Below are positions 24,262-33,367 of a DNA stretch of 64,000 nt, in pieces. Every line of letters begins with the position of its first letter. Position 1 is the stretch's first letter. The position numbers and the translations under genes were made by a program. Below the pieces are notes generated by a model, which did no database searches, was not told the DNA's origin, and saw only the letters and a list, made by a program, of their open reading frames with translations. This DNA comes from JAEUIV01 sp033763795 (lineage in GTDB: Bacteria; Planctomycetota; Phycisphaerae; Phycisphaerales; UBA1924): assembly GCA_033763795.1 (NCBI GenBank), contig JANRJV010000038.1, positions 1 through 64,000 of the forward strand, in the 5' to 3' direction.

Positions 24262-24393
24262 GAGGGACTCGAGGGCCTACTGTTCACGACCGGCGCTCCA
24301 TTCCGCCGATGCACGCACCCGGGCTTTTCGGCCTGGGTGGTCCCTGGGCCGCGCGTGACGCTCTTTCTCCGACCCGCCTTTCCCGGAGCGCGG

Positions 24394-27300
24394 ATGCCCG
24401 ATTCCAGCGACCCCGACGCACCACGCAAGGAGAGCCCGAGGCGGCGCTCGCTGCTGCACCGGATCGCCGGCTGGTCGCTGCGGGGGCTGCTGGCGGTGAT
24501 GATCGTCGCGGCGATCGTGACGCAGAGCGGCGTGCTGTCGTGGCTCATTCTTCCGCAGATCGAGCGTGCGGTGAACTGCCGGGCCGAGGCGGGCCGGATC
24601 TGGATCACTCCCGCGGGGCACCTGATCATCAATGACCTGGTTCTCAGGGTGGCGGGGATCGACAGCGAGGCGGCGCGTTTTCTGGAGGTCGAGCGGGTGA
24701 TCGTCGAGCCGCGCTGGTCGGGCCTGTGGACGTGGTCGTTGCCGGTGGGCCGGGTGACCGCGGTGACGCCGACGCTCAGGCTGAGCCACGACGACCGGTT
24801 CCAGGCGAACATCGCGTCCCTCGGCGGCCGAGGCCGATCGACGAACGTCACGTTCATCCCGGGCATCGAGGTCACCGACGCGACGATCGAGTTCGGCCAG
24901 CACGGGCCGGGCGTCTACACCAAGCTCTTCGAGCTGAAGATGGCGGGGCAGGTGCGGGCCGCGAACGCCACGTCGACGAAGTACAGGGTCGAGCTGGACG
25001 AGATCCCCGCGACGGGAAGGGCGGACGCTTCTCCGATGGCGGCGGCCCCCGGCGCGCCGCTGCAGCTCAGGGGTGAGATCGACCTGGCACGCTCGGAGGG
25101 GTCGGTCGTGCTGGCAAACCTGGATCTGGACGACTGGCGCGGCAAATTCGTGCCCAGCACCGTCGCCGACTTCTGGGAGCGGATGGACGTGCGCGGGGGC
25201 GTTCACGATGCGTCTTTCACGTACACGCCTCAGGAGGGCCCGCTGGTCCGCCTGCGGCTGGCCGATGTGAGCATGAACATCCCTGTTCCTCCGGAGTCGG
25301 AGGACGTGCTGCGGCGCACGGAGCCCATGGCGATGGCCCGGCCGGAGGAGCAGCTCCTGGCGATGCGCTCGGTCTCGGGCGAGCTGCGCTTCGGCGCGCG
25401 GGGGGCGCGCGCGGTCGTCCGCGGGATCCTCGAGGATCTGCCCTGCGCCGTCGAGCTGGAGACCGAGGGCTACGGGCTGGCTTCCGGGCTGCGCGTGTCG
25501 ATCAAGACCGAGCAGTTCCTCGTCGCCGACCGGCCCAAGCTGCTCCCGTTCGCTCCGTTCTTCGTGAAGCGCAACTTCAAGCGTTTCTCGGGCCCGACGG
25601 CGGTCATGAGCGGCGAGGTCGAGGTGAGGCGCGACGCGCCGGTGGACGGGAAACCCCAGCCCGTGCGCGCGAGCGGGCGCATCGAGTTCGCGCGCGGCGA
25701 GGCGAGCTTCGAGAAGTTTCCGTACCCGTTCTCCAACATGAGCGGCACGATCGTCTTCGACGACAAGGAAGTCCGCATTCTCAAGATCACGGGGGTCGGC
25801 CCCACGGGCGCCAGCCTGCTGGCGACGGGGCGGATCGCCCCGCCGGACGACGGCGCTGTCGTCGAGATCGACATCGTGGTGACCGACGTGCCGACGGACC
25901 GGGAGCTGCGAGCCGCGCTGCCGGAGCGGCGCCGGAGCCTGGTCGACATGCTGATGAGCCCCGACAAGATGGAAGAGCTCCGGGCCGCGGGGCTGATCGG
26001 CGCGTCCGCCGGCGGCGCGTCGGAGGCGCCGCCGTTCGCGCTGGGCGGGCCGCTGACGATCCGCGTGCGGATCCGCCGCTCGAGCGAGGCCGATGGTTTC
26101 ACGAGCCAGATCGAGGTCGCGGGCTCCGACGTGGGGCTGCTGTCGCGCGTCTTCCCGTATCCCGTTGTGGCGTCCGACTTCCGCATGCAGATCGACGAGC
26201 GCAGCGCGCAGATCACGGCTTCGGGGCTGAAGGGGCTGACGGGGGCCGAGGCCGATCTCCGCGCGGACGTGGTGCTGGGCGAGCCGGGTTCGCCGCACCA
26301 GTACGACGTGCGCGTGAGCGCGGGGAATGCGCCGGTGGACGGCCTGCTGCTCACTGCGCTCCCCGCGGGCGCGGAGCCCGGCGAGCTCTCGTCGCGCTCG
26401 CTGCTCGAGCGGCTGTCGATGGCCGGCCGCTTCGGATGCGAGGCCCGGGTGTTCTCCCGCGAGGAGAGCGAGCTCGGATACGACATCTGTGTCGACCTCG
26501 CGGGGCTGGAGGCGCACCCGGGCGGCCCCGGGTGCCTGTCGCTGCCCGGGCTGAGCGGCCACCTCGTCATCACTCACGACGATGTCCACGCGGTGCGGCT
26601 GCAGGGGGGCCTGGGCGCGGGGGAGTTCGCAGCGGACCTTATCGCGGCCCGCGGTCCGGGCGGCACCTTCGCGCACATCGACACGTCGGTGGTCTTCCGC
26701 GAGGCGCCGCTGGAAGCCCCGGTGGAAGCGCTCGTGAAGATCGTGGCCCCGACGGTGGGCGACCGGCTCGCCGGCCTCCGGGCCGGGTACGTCCCGGCGG
26801 GGATCGTCACGGGCTCGCTCGAGCTGTCGACCGGCGAGGGCCTGCCCACGGACTATGCGCTGCGTATCGATCGCGTCGATGACGCGTCGCTGCGCGTGGC
26901 GGGGACGACGATCTCTCTGGGCGGCACGGATGGGGCCATCATCGTCACGCCCGCGCTCGTGAGCGTCGCCGGTGCTCGGGCCAGCCTGTGGTCGGGCGGG
27001 GTCGACAGCGGATCGCTCAGGGCGGACGGGACGTGGCCTCTCCGTCCGGGTCACGACGGGCGGCTTTCGCTCAGCGTCACCGCAGCCCGCTTCGAGTCGC
27101 CGCTGGTGAGGGGATTTGTCTCGGCCGTCGCGCCGGGTTCGGCGGCTCAGGCGGTGGGAGACATCGACCCGCGCGGGGCCTTCGATCTGCACGGCTCGTT
27201 GCGGGCCGACGTCGCGGGGACGCCCTCGTTCGAGGGCATCCTCGAGCCGCGGTCGCTCGCGATCGTGCGCAACGGCTCGCTCATCCAGTTCGACACCGTG

Positions 27301-28605
27301 CAGGGGCGGATCGTGTTCGCGTCGCGCGGGAACGAAGTCGAGAGTTTCCGGGCTGAGGCGCCGGGATGGGGCCTCTGGGCCAGCGGCGGTTGGACGACCC
27401 GGCCCGAGCTGTCGGTCGACCTGCGCGTCGGTCTCCGGTCCGAGGGATTGCCGGACTCGCTCACGGCGGCGCTTCCCGAGCGGGTTCGCTCGGCGCTCGC
27501 GGAGCTCGAGCTGAAGCTGACGGGCCCTGTTGTTGTCGACGAGGGACGGCTGATGACCGTGCCGGGCACGTCGGCGCGCGAAGCCGACGCCGACGACCTG
27601 GTACTGACCGCGCGGGTGGCGTTCCAGGACGCCGCACTCGAAGCCGGGCTGCCGATCCGGGCCGGGCCGGGCGAGCTGGCGCTGGACGTGCGGTGGCCCA
27701 TGGCGAGCGTGGCGGAAGCGCCTCGGATCTCGTCGGTCGTGACCGCTTCTACGCTGCGCGCCGGCGGCATCAACATGCAGAGCGCTCGTGCGGACCTGCG
27801 CGCCCTCGGCAAGGGCGAGGGCGTTGAGATCGCTCAGCTCGCGGCGTCGGTTCACGGGGGCTCGCTCAGCGGCTGGGGCGTCGTCGAGCGCACGACGGCC
27901 TTGGGCTCCGCGCCGCGCAGCTACCAGGGTCAGCTCCAGCTCGCGGGGGTTGATTTCGCGGCTGTAGTGGACGATCTGCGTACGGCGCTGCCGCCCTCGA
28001 ACGGTTCGGACGCGGCGGCGAGCGCCGCTTCGCCCGGACTCGCCGAGCTCCAAGCGTCGCCGGCGAGTGCGCCGACGGGGGCGCGCGGCGTGCTGGATGC
28101 CACGCTCTCGATCGAGGGTCTTGTCGGGTCCGCCGAGGGTCGCCGCGGCCGGGGCCTGATCCGCATCGCCGGGGGCGAGGTCATCTCGCTGCCCGGGCTC
28201 ATGCCGCTGCTGAGGCTGAGCAACCTCCAGCCGCCGCTGAACGAGCGACTGGAGAGCGCCAGCGCCTCGTTCTTCATCGAGGGCGACCGCGTCAGCTTCG
28301 AGAGGCTCGAGGCGTCCTCGCAGTCGCTGCTGATTGTCGGGGCGGGGACGGCGCGCTGGTCCGACGGCGGGCTGGACCTCAGGTTCACCACGCAGGGACG
28401 CTCGCAGATCCCGATCATCAGCGACATGCTGCAGGGACTGCGGGACGAGCTTGCGACCGCGGCGGTCGGGGGCACGATCAGCAGGCCCGAGTATCGTGTC
28501 GAATCGCTGCAGGGCACGCAGCGCATGCTCGACACCATCTTCCGGGGCCGCGATTCCGCGCGCGACCGCGGCGTCCGGCCCGCCGCTGATCAGGACCAAC
28601 CATGA
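24394..28605 (+). CDS. Giant AsmA/YhdP-like envelope protein
   Basis: 1403 aa, the longest gene here. One N-terminal membrane segment (about residues 28-48, SLRGLLAVMIVAAIVTQSGV) is followed by an entirely beta-rich sequence of repeating amphipathic units (for example ARFLEVERVIVEPRWSGLW and SGRIEFARGEASFEKFPYPF), as in AsmA, TamB and YhdP. Those proteins form long hydrophobic-groove bridges that move phospholipids between inner and outer membranes. The C-terminal part has the AsmA-type GLDLRFTTQGRSQIPIISDM and DELATAAVGGTISRP. A GGAG lies just before ATG 24394. It overlaps the LOG gene by 4 bp. The assignment to the superfamily is by architecture; which branch is uncertain. Confidence 0.75.
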   Translation: MPDSSDPDAPRKESPRRRSLLHRIAGWSLRGLLAVMIVAAIVTQSGVLSWLILPQIERAVNCRAEAGRIWITPAGHLIINDLVLRVAGIDSEAARFLEVERVIVEPRWSGLWTWSLPVGRVTAVTPTLRLSHDDRFQANIASLGGRGRSTNVTFIPGIEVTDATIEFGQHGPGVYTKLFELKMAGQVRAANATSTKYRVELDEIPATGRADASPMAAAPGAPLQLRGEIDLARSEGSVVLANLDLDDWRGKFVPSTVADFWERMDVRGGVHDASFTYTPQEGPLVRLRLADVSMNIPVPPESEDVLRRTEPMAMARPEEQLLAMRSVSGELRFGARGARAVVRGILEDLPCAVELETEGYGLASGLRVSIKTEQFLVADRPKLLPFAPFFVKRNFKRFSGPTAVMSGEVEVRRDAPVDGKPQPVRASGRIEFARGEASFEKFPYPFSNMSGTIVFDDKEVRILKITGVGPTGASLLATGRIAPPDDGAVVEIDIVVTDVPTDRELRAALPERRRSLVDMLMSPDKMEELRAAGLIGASAGGASEAPPFALGGPLTIRVRIRRSSEADGFTSQIEVAGSDVGLLSRVFPYPVVASDFRMQIDERSAQITASGLKGLTGAEADLRADVVLGEPGSPHQYDVRVSAGNAPVDGLLLTALPAGAEPGELSSRSLLERLSMAGRFGCEARVFSREESELGYDICVDLAGLEAHPGGPGCLSLPGLSGHLVITHDDVHAVRLQGGLGAGEFAADLIAARGPGGTFAHIDTSVVFREAPLEAPVEALVKIVAPTVGDRLAGLRAGYVPAGIVTGSLELSTGEGLPTDYALRIDRVDDASLRVAGTTISLGGTDGAIIVTPALVSVAGARASLWSGGVDSGSLRADGTWPLRPGHDGRLSLSVTAARFESPLVRGFVSAVAPGSAAQAVGDIDPRGAFDLHGSLRADVAGTPSFEGILEPRSLAIVRNGSLIQFDTVQGRIVFASRGNEVESFRAEAPGWGLWASGGWTTRPELSVDLRVGLRSEGLPDSLTAALPERVRSALAELELKLTGPVVVDEGRLMTVPGTSAREADADDLVLTARVAFQDAALEAGLPIRAGPGELALDVRWPMASVAEAPRISSVVTASTLRAGGINMQSARADLRALGKGEGVEIAQLAASVHGGSLSGWGVVERTTALGSAPRSYQGQLQLAGVDFAAVVDDLRTALPPSNGSDAAASAASPGLAELQASPASAPTGARGVLDATLSIEGLVGSAEGRRGRGLIRIAGGEVISLPGLMPLLRLSNLQPPLNERLESASASFFIEGDRVSFERLEASSQSLLIVGAGTARWSDGGLDLRFTTQGRSQIPIISDMLQGLRDELATAAVGGTISRPEYRVESLQGTQRMLDTIFRGRDSARDRGVRPAADQDQP

Positions 28606-29705
28606 TGAACGACGATCTCGCACAGGCGCCGCTCGCCAAGCTGCCACGACCGGAAGTCGGACCGACCACGCCCGGCCTGCGGCGGGTCGACAAGCCGGAC
28701 ATGCTGCCCGTGCTCGACCGGCTGATCACCGAGTGCGGGGGGAACCCAGCCACGTTCGACGGCCGGCTCATCCGCGACATGATGCTGACGAGCCTCAAGC
28801 TCATCACCGACGGCCGGGACACCGGCGAGCTGAAGCTCATCAACGCGACGCTCAAGGAGCTGCGGCACGGGTACCGGGTGTTCGCCCAGTACGCCGAGCC
28901 CCACAAGATCAGCATCTTCGGCTCGGCGCGCACGCCGCCCGACCACCCGGACTACGTCGCCGCACGCAGGTTCTCGGAGATCATCGCGCAGCGCGGCTGG
29001 CTGGTGATCACGGGCGCGGGCGACGGCATCATGAAGGCGGGCCACGAGGGCCCGGGCCGGGACGCGTCCTTTGGCCTGGCCATCCGCCTGCCCTTCGAGA
29101 CCTCCGCGAACTCGATCATCGCGGGCGACGGGAAGCTCATCACTTTCCGGTACTTCTTCACGCGGAAGCTGATGTTCCTCAGCCAGTGCGAGGCCGTCGC
29201 GGTCTTTCCCGGGGGATTCGGGACCCACGACGAGCTCTTCGAGACGCTCACGCTCGTGCAGACGGGCAAGAGCTCGCTCATCCCGATCGTGCTGATCGAG
29301 GGCCCGGACAGCACGTACTGGACCGACTGGGACCGCTACGTGCGCGAGGAGCTGCTCCGCGGCGGCTTCATCAGCCCCGAGGACACGAACCTCTATCACC
29401 TCGCCCGGGACCCGATGGACGCCGCGGACTATGTCACGCGCTTTTACACCAACTATCACTCGTCGCGCTATGTCGACGATGATCTGATCATCCGGATGAA
29501 GCGGCCGCTGCCCGAGGCGGCGCTCGTGGAGCTGAACCGCGAGTTCGCCTCGCTCGTGCGCACGGGGGCGATCGTGCAGGGCGGCCCGCACCCGGTCGAG
29601 AACGAGTACACCGACCTGCCGCGACTGCGGTTCACGCACACGCGACGGGCGTTCGGCGTGGTGCGGCGCCTGATCGACCGGATCAACGAGTATGCGCCGC
29701 AGTAA
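28602..29705 (+). CDS. LOG-family protein (putative nucleoside 5'-monophosphate phosphoribohydrolase)
   Basis: 367 aa. The Rossmann-like LOG/TIGR00730 core (about 100-310) is clear: ISIFGSARTPPDHPDYVAAR, LVITGAGDGIMKAGHEG and the active-site motif PGGFGTHDE at residues 203-211 (consensus PGGxGTxxE). LOG enzymes release free cytokinin bases or hydrolyse nucleotides to base plus ribose-5-phosphate; older databases label them lysine decarboxylase. The ~90-residue N-terminal and ~60-residue C-terminal extensions make it longer than plant LOGs and closer to the large bacterial class. The ATG overlaps the preceding stop (ATGATGA at 28602), so it is translationally coupled to the AsmA-like gene. Substrate unknown. 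Confidence 0.85.
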   Translation: MMNDDLAQAPLAKLPRPEVGPTTPGLRRVDKPDMLPVLDRLITECGGNPATFDGRLIRDMMLTSLKLITDGRDTGELKLINATLKELRHGYRVFAQYAEPHKISIFGSARTPPDHPDYVAARRFSEIIAQRGWLVITGAGDGIMKAGHEGPGRDASFGLAIRLPFETSANSIIAGDGKLITFRYFFTRKLMFLSQCEAVAVFPGGFGTHDELFETLTLVQTGKSSLIPIVLIEGPDSTYWTDWDRYVREELLRGGFISPEDTNLYHLARDPMDAADYVTRFYTNYHSSRYVDDDLIIRMKRPLPEAALVELNREFASLVRTGAIVQGGPHPVENEYTDLPRLRFTHTRRAFGVVRRLIDRINEYAPQ

Positions 29706-29745
29706 GGGCGTGCGCGCCGCCGGCGCAGTCCGGGCCCGTGTCCCC

Positions 29746-30738
29746 ATGATGCGGCTCGCGGCGCTCGCGGTGTTCGGGTGGGCGCTCGCCTCCATCGCGG
29801 CGTGTTCCCCGGGCCCCGGCGGGAACGCCGCGGAGCGCGCGGCGGGGCTCAGCGGTGCGCCAGACCCGGCGATGCCCGTGCCGGTGGTGGGGGGGGTCGA
29901 TGAGGGCGTGGAGCTTCGCTGGTGGGTGGCGCAGGACGGCGGCGGGGCTGTCGGAGCGGTGATCGCGTCGCTGGGGGAGCCCGCGCCGGCGCGCGACCGG
30001 ACGGTCCTGGATCGTTGGGAGGCGAGCGGTCTGCGGCTGTGGCGGATGCCGGTCGCGAAACTGCAGCAGCTCGAGGCGTCGATGACGAGGACCGGGCCGC
30101 GCTACCGGGAGTGGCTCGGGTGGAAGACGGTGTGGGCTGAAGCGTTCAGAGGCCGGCGCGTGGGGGGGCGAGGGCCGGTCATGGTGTCGGGCGAGCGGGT
30201 GCAGGTTCCGCGGGGCGTCGCGCGCATGATCGTGCGCTGCTGGCCCGTGCCCGGCGAGGGCGGGACAGCGCGGGTCCGAACCGAGCTGGCGTTCCAGATC
30301 GAGAAGCCGCAGGCGCCGACGCCCGCGGACCCTTTCACGCTGCCGCGCTTCATTCCAATCGAGGAACAGGGGCACGTGCTGCGGGAGATCACGTTCCGCG
30401 AGACGCTCGAGCCCGGCTGGATCTATGTCATCACTTCCGAAGCGCCCGGGATGACGTGGTCATCCGCCGACGCCGCGGCTCTCGCGCCGGCGGAGGAGGG
30501 GGTGGGGTTCGCGCCGCCCGACGCTGTCGATGCCGAGGTGTGGGACGGGGGGCCCGACGCGGCAACCGAGCCCGGTGAGGCCTACGGGCCGCGCGGTGCG
30601 CCACCGATCAGTTTCGGGGAGGCGATGCTCTCGGCGCCGGCGGTGGCCGACGAGTCCGGCGCGGAGGCGGTCGCGCCGCGGAAAGCCGTGATCGTGATCA
30701 TTCCCGCGACGTCGCGCGACGTCACGCTGCTGCCGTGA
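29746..30738 (+). CDS. Lipoprotein of unknown function
   Basis: 330 aa from ATG 29746. The signal MMRLAALAVFGWALASIAAC ends in a lipobox (IAAC), so the protein should be lipid-anchored with a mature part of ~310 residues. Readable segments include LRWWVAQDGGGAVGAVIASL, WKTVWAEAF, VMVSGERVQVPRGVARMIVR and a final IVIIPATSRDVTLLP. The composition suggests a beta-rich domain, but I recognise no family. An earlier ATG at 29692, overlapping the LOG gene by 14 bp, is possible but would give an unusually long n-region. It ends the + strand block and converges on the SpoIID-domain gene. Confidence 0.6.
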   Translation: MMRLAALAVFGWALASIAACSPGPGGNAAERAAGLSGAPDPAMPVPVVGGVDEGVELRWWVAQDGGGAVGAVIASLGEPAPARDRTVLDRWEASGLRLWRMPVAKLQQLEASMTRTGPRYREWLGWKTVWAEAFRGRRVGGRGPVMVSGERVQVPRGVARMIVRCWPVPGEGGTARVRTELAFQIEKPQAPTPADPFTLPRFIPIEEQGHVLREITFRETLEPGWIYVITSEAPGMTWSSADAAALAPAEEGVGFAPPDAVDAEVWDGGPDAATEPGEAYGPRGAPPISFGEAMLSAPAVADESGAEAVAPRKAVIVIIPATSRDVTLLP

Positions 30739-30794
30739 CGGTGTGAGGTGTGCGGCGTGAGCCGGGGCGCGGGCCGCGCGAGCGTGGCGGCGGC

Positions 30795-32309
30795 TCAGTA
30801 CGCCTTCTCGAGAACGGCTCCCGGGTAGTAGTGCGTCACGATCTGTTCGGCCGAGCTGCCGGCGCGGCTCATGCCCTCGGCGCCGAACTGGCAGAGGCCC
30901 ACGCCGTGACCGAACCCGCGGCCCTCGATCAGGAACTCTTCGCCGCGTGGGGTGAACACGAGGTCGCCGGAGTAGACGCGCGTGGAGGCGTTGACGGCGG
31001 GTCGTCCGCTCGTGCCGGCCCAGTTGCATGCCGTGCGCAGCTGCTCCGCGGAGATGGGGTACCACTTCCCGTCGGCGTCGAAGATCTTGTAGGTGAGCGG
31101 GCGGCCGTCGGGCGTGGCGGTGTCCACGTCCACGCGGGCCAGTTGCTTGAGGCCGCGCACCGAGAGTCCCTGCTCGCGCCCGAACGCCGCCAGTCGTCTG
31201 GTCAGATCCTCCCTCGATCGGATGAGCGTCCAGCGGTAGCGCGGCGAGAAGTTGCACGCCGTCTCGGGACCCTGGGCGCCCTGGATGGGAGCGGCGAGAT
31301 TGAACTCGAACCCCCTGCCGGTGGGCCAGACGCTCGCGGCGCGTGAAGGCCGACCGCCGCACGTGCTCGAGTAGTAGGCGCGGAGCGGCAGGCCCTCGAA
31401 GACGAGCACCATGCCGCGGGTTTCGTTCACCGCGCGGTCAGCGACGGCGTGATCGACGGACCCGCCGTAGACCTGGTCGAGCTGGGTGCTCTCGAGGTCG
31501 AAGTCCTCGCCGCTGCGCCGGCTGCGCAGCCGCTCATGCATGGCGTAGGTCCGGGCCGCGATGGCCTGGGCTTTGAAGGCGTTGAGCGACCAGTTGGGGA
31601 AGAGCTCGCGCGACACGACGCCGGGCAGATACGCCTCCATCGGTACGTGCTCGATCACGTCGAACTCGATGCGTGCGGCGGTCTGGGCGGCGGGAGAAGC
31701 GGGAGTGGCGGGAGAAGCGGGAGCTTCGGCCGCCGCGGTCGGCGTCGTCGGCGTCCTGGGCAGCCGGGGAAGCAGCGCCAGTTCGCCCGGGTACTCCGTG
31801 TTGTTGAGGGTGAGCGCGCTCTTGCCGGTCGCGGGCCGCAGCCGCAGCGCGCCGGGTTCGGCCGAGAGATCGCCGATCACTTCGGGCGGGCCGCCCGACA
31901 GGTTGCTGAGCAGCCAGCCCCTGGAGAGCCGCGTGACCCGCACCGGTCCCTGAACGGTCCGCGGCACGCCGCCCTCAGCGGAGGCGACCAGAGGGGCCCC
32001 GTTGACACCCCCGACGACGGCGTCCTTCGCCCGCTGCACCAGCCGAACGCGGAGCACGGGCTCGCCCTCGGCTCGCCACGCGGTCGCTTCGGCGTCGGCC
32101 CCGCCGGGGCGGAGAGCCGGGGAGCGTTCGGTCGGGCGAGTGGGGGCTGGGGCGCGTGCGGCCGTCGCTCCGCCCGATGTGCCCGAGGGCATGGTGCAGG
32201 AGCTGGCTCCGAGGGCGAATGCGCACGCGGCCACGAGGCCCGTGGCGGCGGCGGGTCCGTCGGCCACCTCGAACCAGCGCAGGAGCGTCGTCAGAGCGGG
32301 TCGCATCAT
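30795..32309 (-). CDS. SpoIID/LytB-domain lipoprotein
   Basis: 504 aa. ATG 32309 has GGAGG 6 nt upstream. A lipoprotein signal with lipobox GASSC lies at about residues 33-37. Residues about 210-500 form a SpoIID domain: EAYLPGVVSRELFPNWSLNA, FKAQAIAARTYAMH, and the diagnostic GRGFGHGVGLCQFGAEGM near the C-terminus. SpoIID proteins are lytic transglycosylases that cleave peptidoglycan strands lacking stem peptides; in non-sporulating bacteria they occur as LytB-like or amidase-enhancer proteins. The ~170-residue N-terminal part is Pro/Ala-rich plus a small beta domain (SRGWLLSNLSGGPPEVI). It probably acts on the cell wall in the periplasm. Catalytic activity is inferred from the domain only. 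Confidence 0.85.
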   Translation of the reverse strand: MMRPALTTLLRWFEVADGPAAATGLVAACAFALGASSCTMPSGTSGGATAARAPAPTRPTERSPALRPGGADAEATAWRAEGEPVLRVRLVQRAKDAVVGGVNGAPLVASAEGGVPRTVQGPVRVTRLSRGWLLSNLSGGPPEVIGDLSAEPGALRLRPATGKSALTLNNTEYPGELALLPRLPRTPTTPTAAAEAPASPATPASPAAQTAARIEFDVIEHVPMEAYLPGVVSRELFPNWSLNAFKAQAIAARTYAMHERLRSRRSGEDFDLESTQLDQVYGGSVDHAVADRAVNETRGMVLVFEGLPLRAYYSSTCGGRPSRAASVWPTGRGFEFNLAAPIQGAQGPETACNFSPRYRWTLIRSREDLTRRLAAFGREQGLSVRGLKQLARVDVDTATPDGRPLTYKIFDADGKWYPISAEQLRTACNWAGTSGRPAVNASTRVYSGDLVFTPRGEEFLIEGRGFGHGVGLCQFGAEGMSRAGSSAEQIVTHYYPGAVLEKAY

Positions 32310-32374
32310 GGTCCCTCCATGATCGGCCCTCGGCGCCGCGGTGGTGCACAAGCCGCGGGGGCGTCAGGCGTCGC

Positions 32375-33313
32375 TCAGAACTCCAGGCGCCTGAGCTTGA
32401 GCCCGTGCTCGGACAGCCGCTGCTTGACCTCGTCGAGCGAGGTGGCGCCGAAGTTCTTGACGCCCATGAGCTCCGCCTCGGTCCGCGAGGCGAGGTCGCC
32501 CAGCGTCATGATGCCGAGCACCTGCAGCGCCTTGCGGGCGCGGACGGAGAGCTTCAGATCGCTGACGGGCTTGTTGAGCACCGCCTCGCCGCCCGAGCCC
32601 TTGAGCGAGTCGAACACTTCCTTGCGCACGCGGCGGTGCTGGTCCTCGAGCCCCTGGCCCAGGCGCAGGCTCTTGGAGGCGAGCATGTTCTTGATCTCGA
32701 GCAGCGAGGCCTCGCCGAAGTTCTTGTAGGCCATCAGCTCCGCTTCAGTGATCCGCAGGAGATCGCCCAGCGTGCGGATGTTCATCTTCTTCAGGCAGTT
32801 GCGGGCCCGGACGGACAGCTCAAAATCCGTGACGGGCGTGTCGAGCAGGGCGTTGCGCTTGGCGACGTCGCGGTCGTGCTCCTCATCGATGAACATCTCG
32901 CGGGAGGCCTGCACGTCCTTCATGTAGAGCCGGGCCCGCTCGTGGACGGGGTCGGTGTCGAGCACCTGGCGCAGGCACTTCTCGCTGCGGGCGTAGTCCC
33001 CCGCGTCCTCGTACATGATGGCGAGATTGATCAGGGCGTTGATGGGCGCCGGGGTCGCCTCGCAGCAGCGCTCGTAGAGGCTCATCGCCTCGTTCTCTTC
33101 GCCGGCGAGGTCCAGCTCGTACGCCAGCGAGAAGGCAGCCCCCATGTTGGTCGGGTCCGCGTGCACCGCCCGGCGGAGCTCTGCCACCATCGCGACGCGG
33201 TCGCCCGCCTGCCGAGCGCGGTCCGCCGCTTCCATGTGCCGGGCGCAGGCCTGAGCGTCGCCCTGCACCGCTTCGCCCGCGCCGATGATGATGTCCATCG
33301 GATTGATCGCCAT
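32375..33313 (-). CDS. TPR protein with two RNA polymerase alpha C-terminal domains
   Basis: 312 aa, ATG 33313 with GGGAG 6 nt upstream. Residues ~20-140 are helical TPR-like repeats (AAFSLAYELDLAGEENEAMS; INLAIMYEDAGDYARSEKCL). Two alpha-CTD modules follow. CTD1 (159-224) contains FELSVRARNCLKKMNIRTLG and NFGEASLLEIKNML; CTD2 (248-312) contains LKLSVRARKALQVLGIMTLG and NFGATSLDEVKQRL. Relative to E. coli alpha, CTD1 keeps R265 (R169), N268 (N172), C269 (C173), G296, S299 and E302 but has Ala for K298. CTD2 keeps R265 (R258), G296, S299 and E302 but loses N268 and C269. It lacks the alpha N-terminal assembly domain, so it is not an alpha subunit. Possibly a DNA- or sigma/activator-binding regulator; function not established. 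Confidence 0.9.
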   Translation of the reverse strand: MAINPMDIIIGAGEAVQGDAQACARHMEAADRARQAGDRVAMVAELRRAVHADPTNMGAAFSLAYELDLAGEENEAMSLYERCCEATPAPINALINLAIMYEDAGDYARSEKCLRQVLDTDPVHERARLYMKDVQASREMFIDEEHDRDVAKRNALLDTPVTDFELSVRARNCLKKMNIRTLGDLLRITEAELMAYKNFGEASLLEIKNMLASKSLRLGQGLEDQHRRVRKEVFDSLKGSGGEAVLNKPVSDLKLSVRARKALQVLGIMTLGDLASRTEAELMGVKNFGATSLDEVKQRLSEHGLKLRRLEF

Positions 33314-33367
33314 CAATATCTCCCAGTGAGTCAGGGGGGTTGTGCCCGAATCGAGCCAAGCATTCTA

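Noticed and set aside
24277..28647. A 1456-codon open frame on the minus strand opposite the AsmA-like gene
   Set aside because: It is the antisense shadow of a high-GC gene: Arg/Ala/His-rich, no domain, no start signals, while the + strand reads as a coherent beta-repeat protein with a membrane anchor.
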